Source: Cyclobacteriaceae bacterium YHN15
GTDB taxonomy: Bacteria > Bacteroidota > Bacteroidia > Cytophagales > Cyclobacteriaceae
Assembly (NCBI GenBank): GCA_003797895.1
Contig: RKQB01000001.1
Span: forward strand, 759,822 to 823,821
DNA: 64,000 bases
Direction of reading: 5' to 3'
Shown here piece after piece: positions 46,167 through 55,447 of this stretch. Each line of letters starts with the position of its first letter. Within the stretch, counting starts at the first letter, position 1. The translations under genes were made by a program, and so were the position numbers. The notes under the pieces were generated by a model. The model made no database searches and was not told where the DNA came from. It saw only the letters and a program-made list of their open reading frames with translations.

Positions 46167-46527
46167 CGTTTTTAGGGCTAAAATTTTTGATAATCATTGG
46201 AAATACAAAGAAACATACCACCACGGGAATGGAACCTGCGGCTATGGCCAATGTTCCCGCTGAAACGGCGGATTTTACATTGAGGCTGGCAGCCATGGCG
46301 ATGACAACCGGGATATAGAGCTTGTTCCAAAAGTCCATTCCAGATTCCATTTCATAAGTCAAAAGACTGTTTTTGACAAACCATTCTTTGAGCAACATAA
46401 GGATGATCATGGCAAATCCCACTCCGCCTACATTGGCATCAATGCCTATCAATATGCCCAAGGCCTCACCCAGCCATTGACCAAGCAAATAAGCAAGAGC
46501 CAATAAAGCAACTCCATAAATGTTCAT
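46141..46527 (-). CDS. madL: Malonate transporter subunit MadL
   Basis: A 128-residue membrane protein with four helices. LLALAYLLGQWLGEALGILIG, DANVGGVGFAMIILMLLKEW and LYIPVVIAMAASLNVKSAVSAG are typical of MadL. It works with MadM to import malonate. It starts 12 bp after the synthetase stop and overlaps madM by 26 bp, giving a tight operon. The C-terminal tail is hydrophilic and cytoplasmic. Confidence 0.9.
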   Translation of the reverse strand: MNIYGVALLALAYLLGQWLGEALGILIGIDANVGGVGFAMIILMLLKEWFVKNSLLTYEMESGMDFWNKLYIPVVIAMAASLNVKSAVSAGTLAIAAGSIPVVVCFFVFPMIIKNFSPKNDGNTAQPD

Positions 46528-46538
46528 AAGGGATTTTT

Positions 46539-48014
46539 TTAAAAGAGTTTTTTCAGATCATTTTTGGTCACCTTACCCATAGCATTCCTGGGAAGGTCTA
46601 TGACAATCAAATACCTTCTTGGTGTTTTATAGGCAGGTAATCTTTCCCGCATCCAAAGGTTCATTTCTTCCAAATTAAGTTTGTCAGTGGAAACAATGGC
46701 AGCAGCGACGATTTCTCCCCATTCCTCATCAGGTATTCCGATGACACCACAATCTTTGACCCCTGGATATGTTCTCAGTATTTCTTCAATTTCCAGGGCC
46801 GAAATTTTATAGCCCCCGGATTTGATAATATCCACCGAGTCGCGTCCAAGAATCTTGAAATAGCCATTATCCATCACGGCTATATCGCCTGTTTTAAACC
46901 AACCGTCCCCCGTAAATGCTTTTTGGGTTGCTTCAGGTTTTCCCCAATATGCTTTGAAAACATTTGAACCCTTTACCTGAATTTCACCGGGTTGGTCAGG
47001 GGGTAGGATCTCATCGGATTCATTACAGATTCTGATTTCCACGCCAGGTAGCGCCTGGCCGATATGGCCTGCCCTTCTTTCTCCTTCATAAGGATTGCTG
47101 ATAGCCATTCCTATTTCAGTCATACCATAACGCTCCAATAAGTAATGACCGGAAATCCTGTACCATTTTTCCATGACTGAGACGGGTAAAGCCGCCGAAC
47201 CGGAGACCATCAGTCTGAATTTTTGTAGGATATTTGAAATTTCCGATTGATCACTTTGGGATAAAGTCTCATAATGCGCAATCAATTTATAATAAATCGT
47301 AGGGACTGCCATAAATACATTGATGTTACCTTTTTTGAAAAGTTCAAAAACCTTAGCAGGATCAAAATGGGATAAAAATTCTAGAGTAGCACCCGACCAT
47401 AAGGCACAGGAATTTACATTAATGATACCATGGACGTGGTGTAGGGGAAGAATAGATAGGGTATAATCATCCTGGCGCCATTTCCATGCGTTCACCAATG
47501 TACTGACTTGGGCTTCAATATTCGCATGGGTAGTCAAGACCCCTTTGGGCAAACTGGTGGTTCCACTGGTGTAAAGGATCATGGCACCCCTGTTTTTATC
47601 CACTTTCGGGAGCTCCGAATAACTTGAACCTGCAATATCTCCAACATGGATAAAACGGATTTTTGTTGATGAAATATAAGGTCCAAGGATATTTTTATAC
47701 TCCTGTCCTGCAATGATGATTTCAGCTCCAGTATCCTCAATTACATATTGAAGGGAAGGGAAAGGGTAAGTGATGCATAAAGGGACTGCAATACCTCCTG
47801 CCTTCCATATACCCCATTGATGAGTGACATAATCAAAACCAGGGGAAATCATAAACGCGACCCTACATTGGTTCAGATCCTTCTTCCCATTTAACAGGAA
47901 AGAAGCAATTGAATTACTTTTTTCCATTAAAGCCTGATAAGCATAAGATTCATCACCCTCAACAATAGCTGTTTTCTGGGGCAATCTTTCGGCGGTTTCA
48001 AAAATCTGAAGCAT
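46539..48014 (-). CDS. Malonyl-CoA synthetase (MatB/ACSF3-like)
   Basis: A 491-residue class I adenylate-forming enzyme: ATP loop MILYTSGTTSLPKGV, PLHHVHGI with the following INVNSCALWSG, the YGMTEIG motif, TGDIAVMDNGYFKILGRD and the catalytic lysine region RNAMGKVTKND. The HHVHG segment and the VFMAVPTIYYKL stretch are close to human ACSF3 and bacterial MatB, which make malonyl-CoA from malonate, ATP and CoA. Genomic linkage to madLM strongly supports that substrate. The start is the ATG at 48014, not the TTG at 48062. Malonyl-CoA would feed fatty acid synthesis, since no decarboxylase genes are present. Confidence 0.87.
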   Translation of the reverse strand: MLQIFETAERLPQKTAIVEGDESYAYQALMEKSNSIASFLLNGKKDLNQCRVAFMISPGFDYVTHQWGIWKAGGIAVPLCITYPFPSLQYVIEDTGAEIIIAGQEYKNILGPYISSTKIRFIHVGDIAGSSYSELPKVDKNRGAMILYTSGTTSLPKGVLTTHANIEAQVSTLVNAWKWRQDDYTLSILPLHHVHGIINVNSCALWSGATLEFLSHFDPAKVFELFKKGNINVFMAVPTIYYKLIAHYETLSQSDQSEISNILQKFRLMVSGSAALPVSVMEKWYRISGHYLLERYGMTEIGMAISNPYEGERRAGHIGQALPGVEIRICNESDEILPPDQPGEIQVKGSNVFKAYWGKPEATQKAFTGDGWFKTGDIAVMDNGYFKILGRDSVDIIKSGGYKISALEIEEILRTYPGVKDCGVIGIPDEEWGEIVAAAIVSTDKLNLEEMNLWMRERLPAYKTPRRYLIVIDLPRNAMGKVTKNDLKKLF

Positions 48015-48214
48015 AATTAATATTGAGCGTATTAAATTGAAATTGGGATTTAAAATCAACAATTAAAAACAAATTTTTACAAAGAGATAAATTCTTTGGT
48101 TTCAAAATTTGAATTTACTAAAATGACTCTATCAAATTTTGTAATTGCTTGGTAATACCAAATTGTATTGCAAAATTTAAAGGATATTATTTGTATTCAC
48201 TTAATCTTTCAAAA

Positions 48215-49195
48215 ATGAAATCAAATCAAAACAGGAGAATATTTATCAAAAACCTTGGCCTTCTAAGTTTAAGCGCTTCAGTAAGTCCGCTTATACTTCA
48301 AAGTTGCGGAGGCACGACTACACAGACGGTTGAGGAAGAGGCTGCAAAAGAAATGTTTTTCAAAATTTCCCTGGCGCAATGGTCACTTCATAAGGCGCTT
48401 TTTGCCGGTGAATTGGATAATCTGGATTTTGCCGCTTATGCTAAAAATGAGTTTGGAATTCATGCAGTTGAATATGTCAACGGTTTTTTCAAGGATAAGG
48501 GAAATGATAAGGATTACCTTTCCCAAATGAAAACACGAGCAGCGGACAATGGAATTGAGAATGTGCTCATTATGGTGGATGGGGAAGGATACCTTGGAGA
48601 TGTGGATGCTGTGGCGAGAATGAAATCAGTGGATGATCATAAAAAATGGGTGGAGGCAGCACAGTTTTTAGGTTGCCACTCCATAAGAGTCAATGCATTT
48701 GGAAGAGGAAGTGCCGAAGAGGTTGGTGCAGCAGCTATTGATGGTTTGAGAGCCTTGTCAGAATTTGCCCAGCCATTTGGCATCAATGTAATCGTTGAAA
48801 ACCATGGCAGCTATTCTTCCAATGGAAAATGGTTGGCCAATGTTATTCAAAGTACAGGAATGGCCAATTGCGGAACCCTACCTGATTTTGGTAATTTCTG
48901 TATAAGAAGATCGGATGAAAGTGAATGGGGAGGCGAGTGTGTTGAAGAATATGACCGTTATATGGGAGTTACTGAGATGATGCCTTATGCCAAAGGAGTA
49001 AGTGCCAAGACCTATGATTTTGATGAAAATGGTGATTGCATTGAAACGGACTATAGAAAGATGTTGAAAATTGTCAAAGACGCCGGATACAGAGGTTACA
49101 TTGGAATTGAGTATGAAGGTAGTGCATTGTCTGAAGTGGAAGGGATCAAGGCCACCAAATCACTTTTGGAAAGGGTTGGCATGGAACTGAGCTGA
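48215..49195 (+). CDS. Sugar phosphate isomerase/epimerase-fold lipoprotein
   Basis: A protein of about 326 residues. The N terminus is a twin-arginine-like export signal ([20 protein letters not shown]) ending in a lipobox-type LQSC. The rest is an xylose-isomerase-like TIM barrel: [54 protein letters not shown] with the metal-binding Glu, [26 protein letters not shown] and [10 protein letters not shown]. The ATG at 48215 is chosen over 48149. Exported sugar isomerase-like proteins are widespread in Cytophagales but their substrate is unknown. A strong terminator follows. Confidence 0.85.
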   Translation: MKSNQNRRIFIKNLGLLSLSASVSPLILQSCGGTTTQTVEEEAAKEMFFKISLAQWSLHKALFAGELDNLDFAAYAKNEFGIHAVEYVNGFFKDKGNDKDYLSQMKTRAADNGIENVLIMVDGEGYLGDVDAVARMKSVDDHKKWVEAAQFLGCHSIRVNAFGRGSAEEVGAAAIDGLRALSEFAQPFGINVIVENHGSYSSNGKWLANVIQSTGMANCGTLPDFGNFCIRRSDESEWGGECVEEYDRYMGVTEMMPYAKGVSAKTYDFDENGDCIETDYRKMLKIVKDAGYRGYIGIEYEGSALSEVEGIKATKSLLERVGMELS

Positions 49196-49216
49196 TCAGG
49201 ATTTATCCGGATATAG

Positions 49217-49258
49217 AAAGTCCTTTACAATAGTTATTGTAAAGGACTTTTTCTTTTT
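49217..49258 (+). terminator. Strong terminator after the TIM-barrel lipoprotein
   Basis: Perfect 15-bp arms AAAGTCCTTTACAAT / ATTGTAAAGGACTTT with loop AGTT, followed by TTCTTTTTT. It isolates the next three-gene unit from this gene. Confidence 0.9.
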
Positions 49259-49448
49259 TACAGTAATGATTTTTTGTTGTTTAGGAAACAGTCACAAATA
49301 CTGATTAAAATCAACTTATCATCTGATTTACAAGTAGGTATTTATTGATTTTTTTTATTTATTTTTATTTAAATGCATGAAATTTCTTTGGCAGAACTGC
49401 CTTTTATTTCAGGCAAAAAGATAAAAGATAACCCAAACGTCCACCCAT

Positions 49449-51101
49449 ATGAAAAAGAACTTATTTAAACCATTTTCAATCCTACTTCTGGGTATTTTAA
49501 TCGTAAACTCCTGTAATTTTTATAAACCGGTGTCAAAGCCTTTGACAGGAAAAACTACTGATAAAATATCTATGATGGACTCCTTGGCCAACAGGACCTT
49601 CATCCTTCATTCAAAGCAGGGAGTGTATTTGTTAAAGGATTTGTCTATTGATATTGATGCCGAAACCATTAATGGTATTCTGGGGGAAGTTCCCCCTCAA
49701 AATCAACTTTACATCCAAGCCAATCAGGCCAAAGGTAATAAATACAGCTATAAAGCGGCGGAGCCCTATGTGCTTAGGGAAGTCCACCTGTATACCGGTA
49801 TCGATTTTTCATTGGTTTCTTCAGATATCGGTGATAAGGTAACGATTCCAATTAATATTCTCGATAAATTGGAAGTAATTGAAAGAGATAAAGCAAAGAG
49901 TACAAGCAATACCATTTTTACCGTTCTGGGGGTTACTGCGGGAACTTTGGCAGTTGCTACCACTGTAGTCCTGCTGACCAAGGATTCCTGTCCTTATATC
50001 AGTGCCTATGATGGAAATCAATATTTATTGCAAGGAGAGTCCTTTGGAGGGGCTGTTTATCCTTCCCTAGCCAGGGAGGACTTTATCCCCCTGCCTGCCC
50101 TGAAAGTCGGGAGTGAGATGAAAATCATGATTCACAATGAACTCAAAGAAAGGCAATATACAGATTTTGCTGATCTCATATTGGTCAGTCATTCCCATGA
50201 TGAACATATTTTGGTTGATCCTAATGGGAAATTGAAAATCATCAAGCAGAAAATAAGTCCTTATGTAGCCAGTCTTAACAAGGATAGAGATGTATTGCAA
50301 AGACTCACGGTATCAGACAATTTTGTTTGTAATTTTAATGAATTGGAAGATGAATATGCCATCAACCAGATTGTCATGGGTTTTGAATATTCCCCAAATG
50401 ATCATCAACCCAGTTTATACCTGAATTTGAGAAATTCCTATTGGTTGGATCACCTCTTTGGAGAATTTACCAGCAATTTTGGCAGTCAACATGCAAAATG
50501 GGTGGAAAAGCAAAGAGATAGACCTGCAGAAGAACTTCTGGATTGGCAGGAATCGCAATTTATGCCTTTGGCTATATCCATAAAAACCAAGGAGGGCTGG
50601 AAAGAAGTACAAAAGCTAAAAACTATAGGTCCATTGATGAACAGGGAAGTGGCCATTTCTTTGGAGGGCTTTGAAATAGAGGGCCCGAATGTTGAAGTTG
50701 CACTGACGACAGGTTTTATGTTCTGGGAAATTGATCAGGTGGCTTTGGTCTTGGTAGAGGATGTTTCTCCAAATTCAATTCAATTACTGAAGCCAGGTCA
50801 GGTATTGGATGAAAAAGAAAAGGATATGCTTCAACCCATTCTCCAAAAAGACGGCATTTTTCTTGAACAACTTGAAATAGGAAACAGGGCATACATCAGC
50901 TATAATTTTGAAGATTATGCTCAGGGGAATAGTTATTCAGCCTTTTTACATACCAGTGGATATTATGAACCCATTCGTAACTTCAAAGGAAAGCCGGATA
51001 GAAAGTTTCTGACAAAATTCAAGGAACCTGGAACATTTCCTAAATACAGCAAATTTAAATACTTGGAATTAACAGGAGATACTTATTTAGGGTCAAAATA
51101 A
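49449..51101 (+). CDS. Unknown lipoprotein, first gene of the rSAM/RNR unit
   Basis: A 550-residue protein with a lipoprotein signal (ILIVNSCNF, Cys22). A beta-rich N-terminal part (about 40-155) is followed by one hydrophobic helix (about residues 162-175: VLGVTAGTLAVATTVVLL). Then comes the segment KDSCPYISAYDGNQYLLQGE, a Cys-Pro-x-Ile-x-x-x-Asp-Gly pattern seen in poorly known Bacteroidota lipoproteins. No catalytic motif is evident. The radical SAM gene follows after 7 bp, so all three are co-transcribed. Function unknown; I did not find a family I can name with confidence. Confidence 0.75.
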   Translation: MKKNLFKPFSILLLGILIVNSCNFYKPVSKPLTGKTTDKISMMDSLANRTFILHSKQGVYLLKDLSIDIDAETINGILGEVPPQNQLYIQANQAKGNKYSYKAAEPYVLREVHLYTGIDFSLVSSDIGDKVTIPINILDKLEVIERDKAKSTSNTIFTVLGVTAGTLAVATTVVLLTKDSCPYISAYDGNQYLLQGESFGGAVYPSLAREDFIPLPALKVGSEMKIMIHNELKERQYTDFADLILVSHSHDEHILVDPNGKLKIIKQKISPYVASLNKDRDVLQRLTVSDNFVCNFNELEDEYAINQIVMGFEYSPNDHQPSLYLNLRNSYWLDHLFGEFTSNFGSQHAKWVEKQRDRPAEELLDWQESQFMPLAISIKTKEGWKEVQKLKTIGPLMNREVAISLEGFEIEGPNVEVALTTGFMFWEIDQVALVLVEDVSPNSIQLLKPGQVLDEKEKDMLQPILQKDGIFLEQLEIGNRAYISYNFEDYAQGNSYSAFLHTSGYYEPIRNFKGKPDRKFLTKFKEPGTFPKYSKFKYLELTGDTYLGSK

Positions 51102-51108
51102 CTCGGCT

Positions 51109-52317
51109 ATGTTACTCAAGGAAGATATCCCATTTGAATCGAAACAGGCTTTGGGAAATGAACTTTTCGAAGGTTCGCCTAAGAGGGTTCTGTTATCCAA
51201 TTGGCTGGAAGAATTTATACAGATTTGGTTGAAGGTTCATATTTTTTTTCTTGCATTGGGTAATTATAAAAGTTTCAAAAAAACCTTTGAGGTGCTTAAA
51301 ATATTTCAGGAGTTCAAGAAAAAGGCGTTCGGCAGGGATGGGAAAAGAAAGTTTACTTCCAAAAACGGTAAATATTGGTTTGGCATTCATTTACCTCCTT
51401 TTCCCTCAAAGAGTTTCGACAAGTATATTTTGACTGAATTGCATCGGTATGTACCCCATAAAAGTCCAATCAACGCCTTTCAGCAAGTTAATTTTGCAAT
51501 TACTACCAAGTGTCCTATGCGCTGTGAACATTGTTTTGAGTGGGATAATTTGAATCTTCCCGAAACTTTCTCTTTGAAGCAACTTCAACAAATAACCAAA
51601 GTGTTTCAAAATCAAGGACTTGGCCATATTTCTTTGAGCGGAGGAGAGCCAATGATCCGCTTTGAAGAAATGCTAAAATTGATTGAAAATAGCGATAAAA
51701 GCACCCAATGGTGGATGATAACTTCAGGGTTTAACTTAAATGAAGAAAAGGCAACAAGGCTGAAAAAGGCAGGAGCAACAGGGGTAATTGTGAGTATTGA
51801 TCACTATAAACCTTTGGTTCATAATAAATTTCGAGGTCATAAAGATGCTTTTTTACATGGAGTAAAGGCAGCTATTTCTGCAGGAAATGCAGGGTTGCTT
51901 GTTGCTATTTCCGTTTGTATCACCAAAGAAAATATAAATAAGGAGTTTTTGATGAAATATATGGGAATGGCCAGAGAATTGGGGGTAGATTTCGTGCAAT
52001 GGTTGGAGCCAAAAGCAGAAGGGCACTATAGAAATAAAGATGTGGAATTGAACAAGGATCAGATTCAAATCATGGAAGAAGTCTTTGAAGAACTTAGCCA
52101 TAATCCTGAATTGCGTGATTTTCCACCTGTCATGTATTATGGTTATTACCAAAGGAGGGTAGGTTGTTTTTCCGGAGGTAAATCCAGTTTCTATGTAGAT
52201 GCAGTAGGAATGGTGCATTCATGCCCCTTCTGCCATTCTGCTGATTTTAAAATAACTGATTGGCTGGAAATGCCTTCCATTAGCAGGAAAGAGGTTTCAA
52301 AATGTGAGTTGTATTAA
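51109..52317 (+). CDS. Radical SAM protein with unusual N-terminal extension
   Basis: A 402-residue protein. The [4Fe-4S]-binding motif is C135-PMR-C139-EH-C142, preceded by an unfamiliar N-terminal 125 residues rich in charged helix. After it come SLSGGEPM (SAM contact), GVIVSIDHY and FVQWLEP. Near the C terminus are further Cys residues (VGCFSGGKSSFYVDAVGMVH, SCPFCH and SKCELY) that could hold an extra cluster, like a SPASM-type domain. The stop is immediately followed by the ribonucleotide reductase ATG, with no gap. The substrate is unknown; the pairing suggests that its target or partner is encoded beside it. Confidence 0.82.
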   Translation: MLLKEDIPFESKQALGNELFEGSPKRVLLSNWLEEFIQIWLKVHIFFLALGNYKSFKKTFEVLKIFQEFKKKAFGRDGKRKFTSKNGKYWFGIHLPPFPSKSFDKYILTELHRYVPHKSPINAFQQVNFAITTKCPMRCEHCFEWDNLNLPETFSLKQLQQITKVFQNQGLGHISLSGGEPMIRFEEMLKLIENSDKSTQWWMITSGFNLNEEKATRLKKAGATGVIVSIDHYKPLVHNKFRGHKDAFLHGVKAAISAGNAGLLVAISVCITKENINKEFLMKYMGMARELGVDFVQWLEPKAEGHYRNKDVELNKDQIQIMEEVFEELSHNPELRDFPPVMYYGYYQRRVGCFSGGKSSFYVDAVGMVHSCPFCHSADFKITDWLEMPSISRKEVSKCELY

Positions 52318-54033
52318 ATGGAAAATCTCAGTGATAATGCCCTTCGGATACTTCAGGAAAGGTATCTTTTGAAAGACAAGAATGGAGCATTAAGAGAAAG
52401 TCCAGAGGAAATGTTTCATCGAGTTGCCAGATCTGTATCAAAGGCAGAATTGAACTGGGGCACCGCTGAAGATCATACCAAATGGGAAAAAACATTTTTA
52501 GATTTGATGAGCAATCTGATTTTCTTACCCAACTCGCCCACATTGATGAATGCGGGAACTCCTAACTCCCAACTGAGTGCCTGCTTTGTCCTGCCTGTGG
52601 AAGACAGCTTATCAGGGATTTTTGAGACCTTAAAAACTGCTGCATTGGTGCATCAGAAGGGGGGAGGAACAGGATTTAATTTTTCACATCTAAGACCGGC
52701 CGGCGATAGGTTAAGTCATCTTGGAGGATCTGCCTCAGGTCCTGTTTCATTTATCACATTGTATGATTTTGCTACCGAGCAGGTCAAACAGGGGGGAAAG
52801 CGTAGGGGAGCCAATATGGGAATTTTAAATGTAGACCATCCTGATATTTTGGAATTTGTAAGGCTACGGGTCAATGGGAAACCCTTACAGAATTTTAACC
52901 TATCGGTAGGAGTTAGCAATGCATTTATGCAAGCTGTGGAGAAGGATGCTGATTGGGAACTGATCCACCCAAATTCCAGGAAACCTATCAGGGAATTAAG
53001 GGCAGGATTAATCTGGGAAGCTATTATACAAGGGGCTTGGGAGAGCGGAAATCCTGGTATGATTTTCCTTGATACTATCAATGAGTCAAACCCTATGATC
53101 TCAATGGGTGAAATTGAAGCGACCAACCCCTGTGGTGAAGTACCCCTTCTGGATTTTGAGGCCTGTAACTTAGGCTCAATCAATCTTTCCAAATTTATTA
53201 AAAGAGGATTGGTGGATTGGGATTTTCTAAGGGATAGTGTACATACTGCCATTAGGTTTTTGGACAATGTCATCGAGGTAAATAAATATCCTGATAAAAA
53301 AATCCGTAAAGCAACAATAGGAAACAGGAAAATAGGACTTGGGGTCATGGGCTGGGCAGAAATGCTTATCCAAATGAATATCTCTTATGATTCAGAAGAA
53401 GCCGTGGATCTGGCAAAAAAGGTCATGAAGTTCATCCAGGAGGAGAGCACCTTGGCTTCTTCCAAGCTTGCTGAAGAAAGGGGTAATTTTGAAAATTGGG
53501 AAAAAAGCATTTTTTGTCCAGATAAGAAGATGAGGAATGCTACCCGAAATAGTATTGCCCCAACTGGGACTATTTCCATTCTTGCAAATACTTCTTCCTC
53601 CATAGAACCTTTGTTTGCCCTTGCTTTCCAGAGGAGAAAAGTTTTGGATGGGCAGACCCTGACTTCCATTAATGATCTTTTTCTTCAAAAATTAAAAGAG
53701 GGTGGCCTGTTTTCCCAGGAAATCCTGGATCAGGTAATTGCTGATGGTACTTGTAATCAAGTGGAGAAATTGCCAGAAAGATTCAGATCAGTTTTTAAAA
53801 CAGCTCTAGAGATTGAGCCGGAATGGCATCTCAAGCACCAGATTGCCTTCCAACAGTTTACGGACAATGCAGTATCCAAAACAGTTAACCTACCCAAATC
53901 AGCAACACCTGAGGATATTGCTGAAATCTATAAAATGGCCTGGAAATGGAAAGCAAAAGGAATTACTGTTTTTAGAAACGATACCGGAAGGGAGCAGGTC
54001 CTGTTTAAAGGAATTAAGGCGATTTGTAAATAG
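52318..54033 (+). CDS. nrdJ: Class II (adenosylcobalamin) ribonucleotide reductase, short form
   Basis: A 571-residue member of the NrdJ family. Visible active-site parts are FLPNSPTLMNAGTP, C89 in SACFVLP, HQKGGGTGFNFSHLRP, N270-PCGE274 with the radical Cys272, C283 in FEACNLGSINL, and APTGTISILANTSSSIEPLF. All core catalytic residues seem present. It ends at KAIC-K just after GITVFRNDTGREQVL, so the long C-terminal tail with paired redox cysteines found in most NrdJ proteins is missing, as is an N-terminal ATP cone. It could depend on an external reductant or act on another substrate. It directly follows the radical SAM gene. Confidence 0.85.
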   Translation: MENLSDNALRILQERYLLKDKNGALRESPEEMFHRVARSVSKAELNWGTAEDHTKWEKTFLDLMSNLIFLPNSPTLMNAGTPNSQLSACFVLPVEDSLSGIFETLKTAALVHQKGGGTGFNFSHLRPAGDRLSHLGGSASGPVSFITLYDFATEQVKQGGKRRGANMGILNVDHPDILEFVRLRVNGKPLQNFNLSVGVSNAFMQAVEKDADWELIHPNSRKPIRELRAGLIWEAIIQGAWESGNPGMIFLDTINESNPMISMGEIEATNPCGEVPLLDFEACNLGSINLSKFIKRGLVDWDFLRDSVHTAIRFLDNVIEVNKYPDKKIRKATIGNRKIGLGVMGWAEMLIQMNISYDSEEAVDLAKKVMKFIQEESTLASSKLAEERGNFENWEKSIFCPDKKMRNATRNSIAPTGTISILANTSSSIEPLFALAFQRRKVLDGQTLTSINDLFLQKLKEGGLFSQEILDQVIADGTCNQVEKLPERFRSVFKTALEIEPEWHLKHQIAFQQFTDNAVSKTVNLPKSATPEDIAEIYKMAWKWKAKGITVFRNDTGREQVLFKGIKAICK

Positions 54034-54147
54034 TGGGATTTCCTTTTTTGAATCCTAAGAAAATCTTCCTTTATTCAATAGGTTATTATCAATTTCCATT
54101 GATTACAACATCTACATTTACTTTCAAATGGAACTAAGTTTATATTC

Positions 54148-55443
54148 ATGCTGGCTTTTTTAGGATTACTGACCATCGCACTGTTGCTGGTATTGGTGAT
54201 TGCCAAAAAGGCCTCACCAGTAGTCGCATTGATTCTGATCCCGGTTTTTACAGGCATTCTTGGAGGTTTTCGTGGAGAACTGGCGGAGATGATGGGAGAG
54301 GGATTGAAAACCATTGCTCCAACAGGAGTCATGTTTGTTTTTGCCATCCTTTTTTTTGGTGTTTTGATGGATGCCGGAACATTCAAACCTATTATTTCCC
54401 GTTTGCTGCGATTTGCCGGCAACGATCCGGTGAAAATTGCTGTTGCGACAGCTATATTGGCCATGTTGATCCATTTGGATGGTTCGGGCGCGGTTACTTT
54501 TTTAGTGGTGGTCCCGGCCATGGTTCCTATTTACGACCAACTGGGTATGAGTAGGATTACCCTGGCCAGTATTGTGGCTTTGTCAGCTGGAACGATGAAT
54601 ATATTGCCATGGGGAGGACCTACCATCAGGGCAGCTACAGCACTCAATGTCCCGGTTACAGAATTATTCAACCCCATTATTATCCCTGTTTTAGGTGGGT
54701 TAGTAGCCGTATTGATCATTTCAGCCTATTTTGGAAAAAAAGAAAAAAATCATTTAAAACCCCAGGCTTTTGAATCCTACAAAAATGATTACTCTGGATC
54801 AACAGAAATGAATGAATTGGCACGCCCTAAGCTTTTTTATGTCAATGTTTTCCTGATCATTTCGGCCATTGGCGCTTTAATTGCTGGTTGGGCCCCTCCT
54901 TATGTAATTTTCATGTTAGCATTTGTGCTTGCCATCAGTATCAATTATCCAAAAGTGGAAGAACAGAAAAAAAGGATTGATGCACATGCCAAAGAGGCCA
55001 TGTTGATGGCGTCAATACTTTTTGCTGCAGGCTGTTTTACCGGTATCCTAAAAGGAACGGGAATGATTGAGGCTATGGCACTTACAGTAGAGCAGATTTT
55101 GCCGGTACAGGTGGGGCGTCAACTGCCTTTACTAACGGGATTGGCTTCCATGCCTGCCAGTTTACTCTTTGATCCGGATTCATTTTACTTTGGAATATTG
55201 CCATTGCTGGCATCTACAGCCGAAACTTTTCAGGTTTCCGGGATTGAGGTGGGACAGGCTGCCATTATGGGACAGATGACTACAGGGTTTGCTGTTAGTC
55301 CATTGACAGGATCTACCTTTTTATTGATAGGACTGGCCGGAGTCGATTTGGGAGAACATCAGATAAAAACTATCCCATGGGCTTTTTTAGTCACACTCAT
55401 TATTTTGGTTTTGGCAATTTTGATGGGGATTATTTCCATTTGA
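54148..55443 (+). CDS. CitMHS-family transporter
   Basis: A 431-residue carrier with about twelve helices. LAFLGLLTIALLLVLVIAKK, the RLLRFAGNDPVKIAVATA loop, LIHLDGSGAVTFLVVVPAM, AGTMNILPWGGPTIRAA and FDPDSFYFGILPLLAS fit the citrate-metal/proton symporter family. It is followed after 4 bp by AtuA-type genes, so it probably imports the same small acid that those act on; citrate itself is not proven. Confidence 0.88.
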   Translation: MLAFLGLLTIALLLVLVIAKKASPVVALILIPVFTGILGGFRGELAEMMGEGLKTIAPTGVMFVFAILFFGVLMDAGTFKPIISRLLRFAGNDPVKIAVATAILAMLIHLDGSGAVTFLVVVPAMVPIYDQLGMSRITLASIVALSAGTMNILPWGGPTIRAATALNVPVTELFNPIIIPVLGGLVAVLIISAYFGKKEKNHLKPQAFESYKNDYSGSTEMNELARPKLFYVNVFLIISAIGALIAGWAPPYVIFMLAFVLAISINYPKVEEQKKRIDAHAKEAMLMASILFAAGCFTGILKGTGMIEAMALTVEQILPVQVGRQLPLLTGLASMPASLLFDPDSFYFGILPLLASTAETFQVSGIEVGQAAIMGQMTTGFAVSPLTGSTFLLIGLAGVDLGEHQIKTIPWAFLVTLIILVLAILMGIISI

Positions 55444-55447
55444 TCGG

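Noticed and set aside
52716..53348. Reverse 210-codon frame inside the ribonucleotide reductase gene
   Set aside because: No recognisable motif; the forward strand has an intact conserved NrdJ protein over the same bases.
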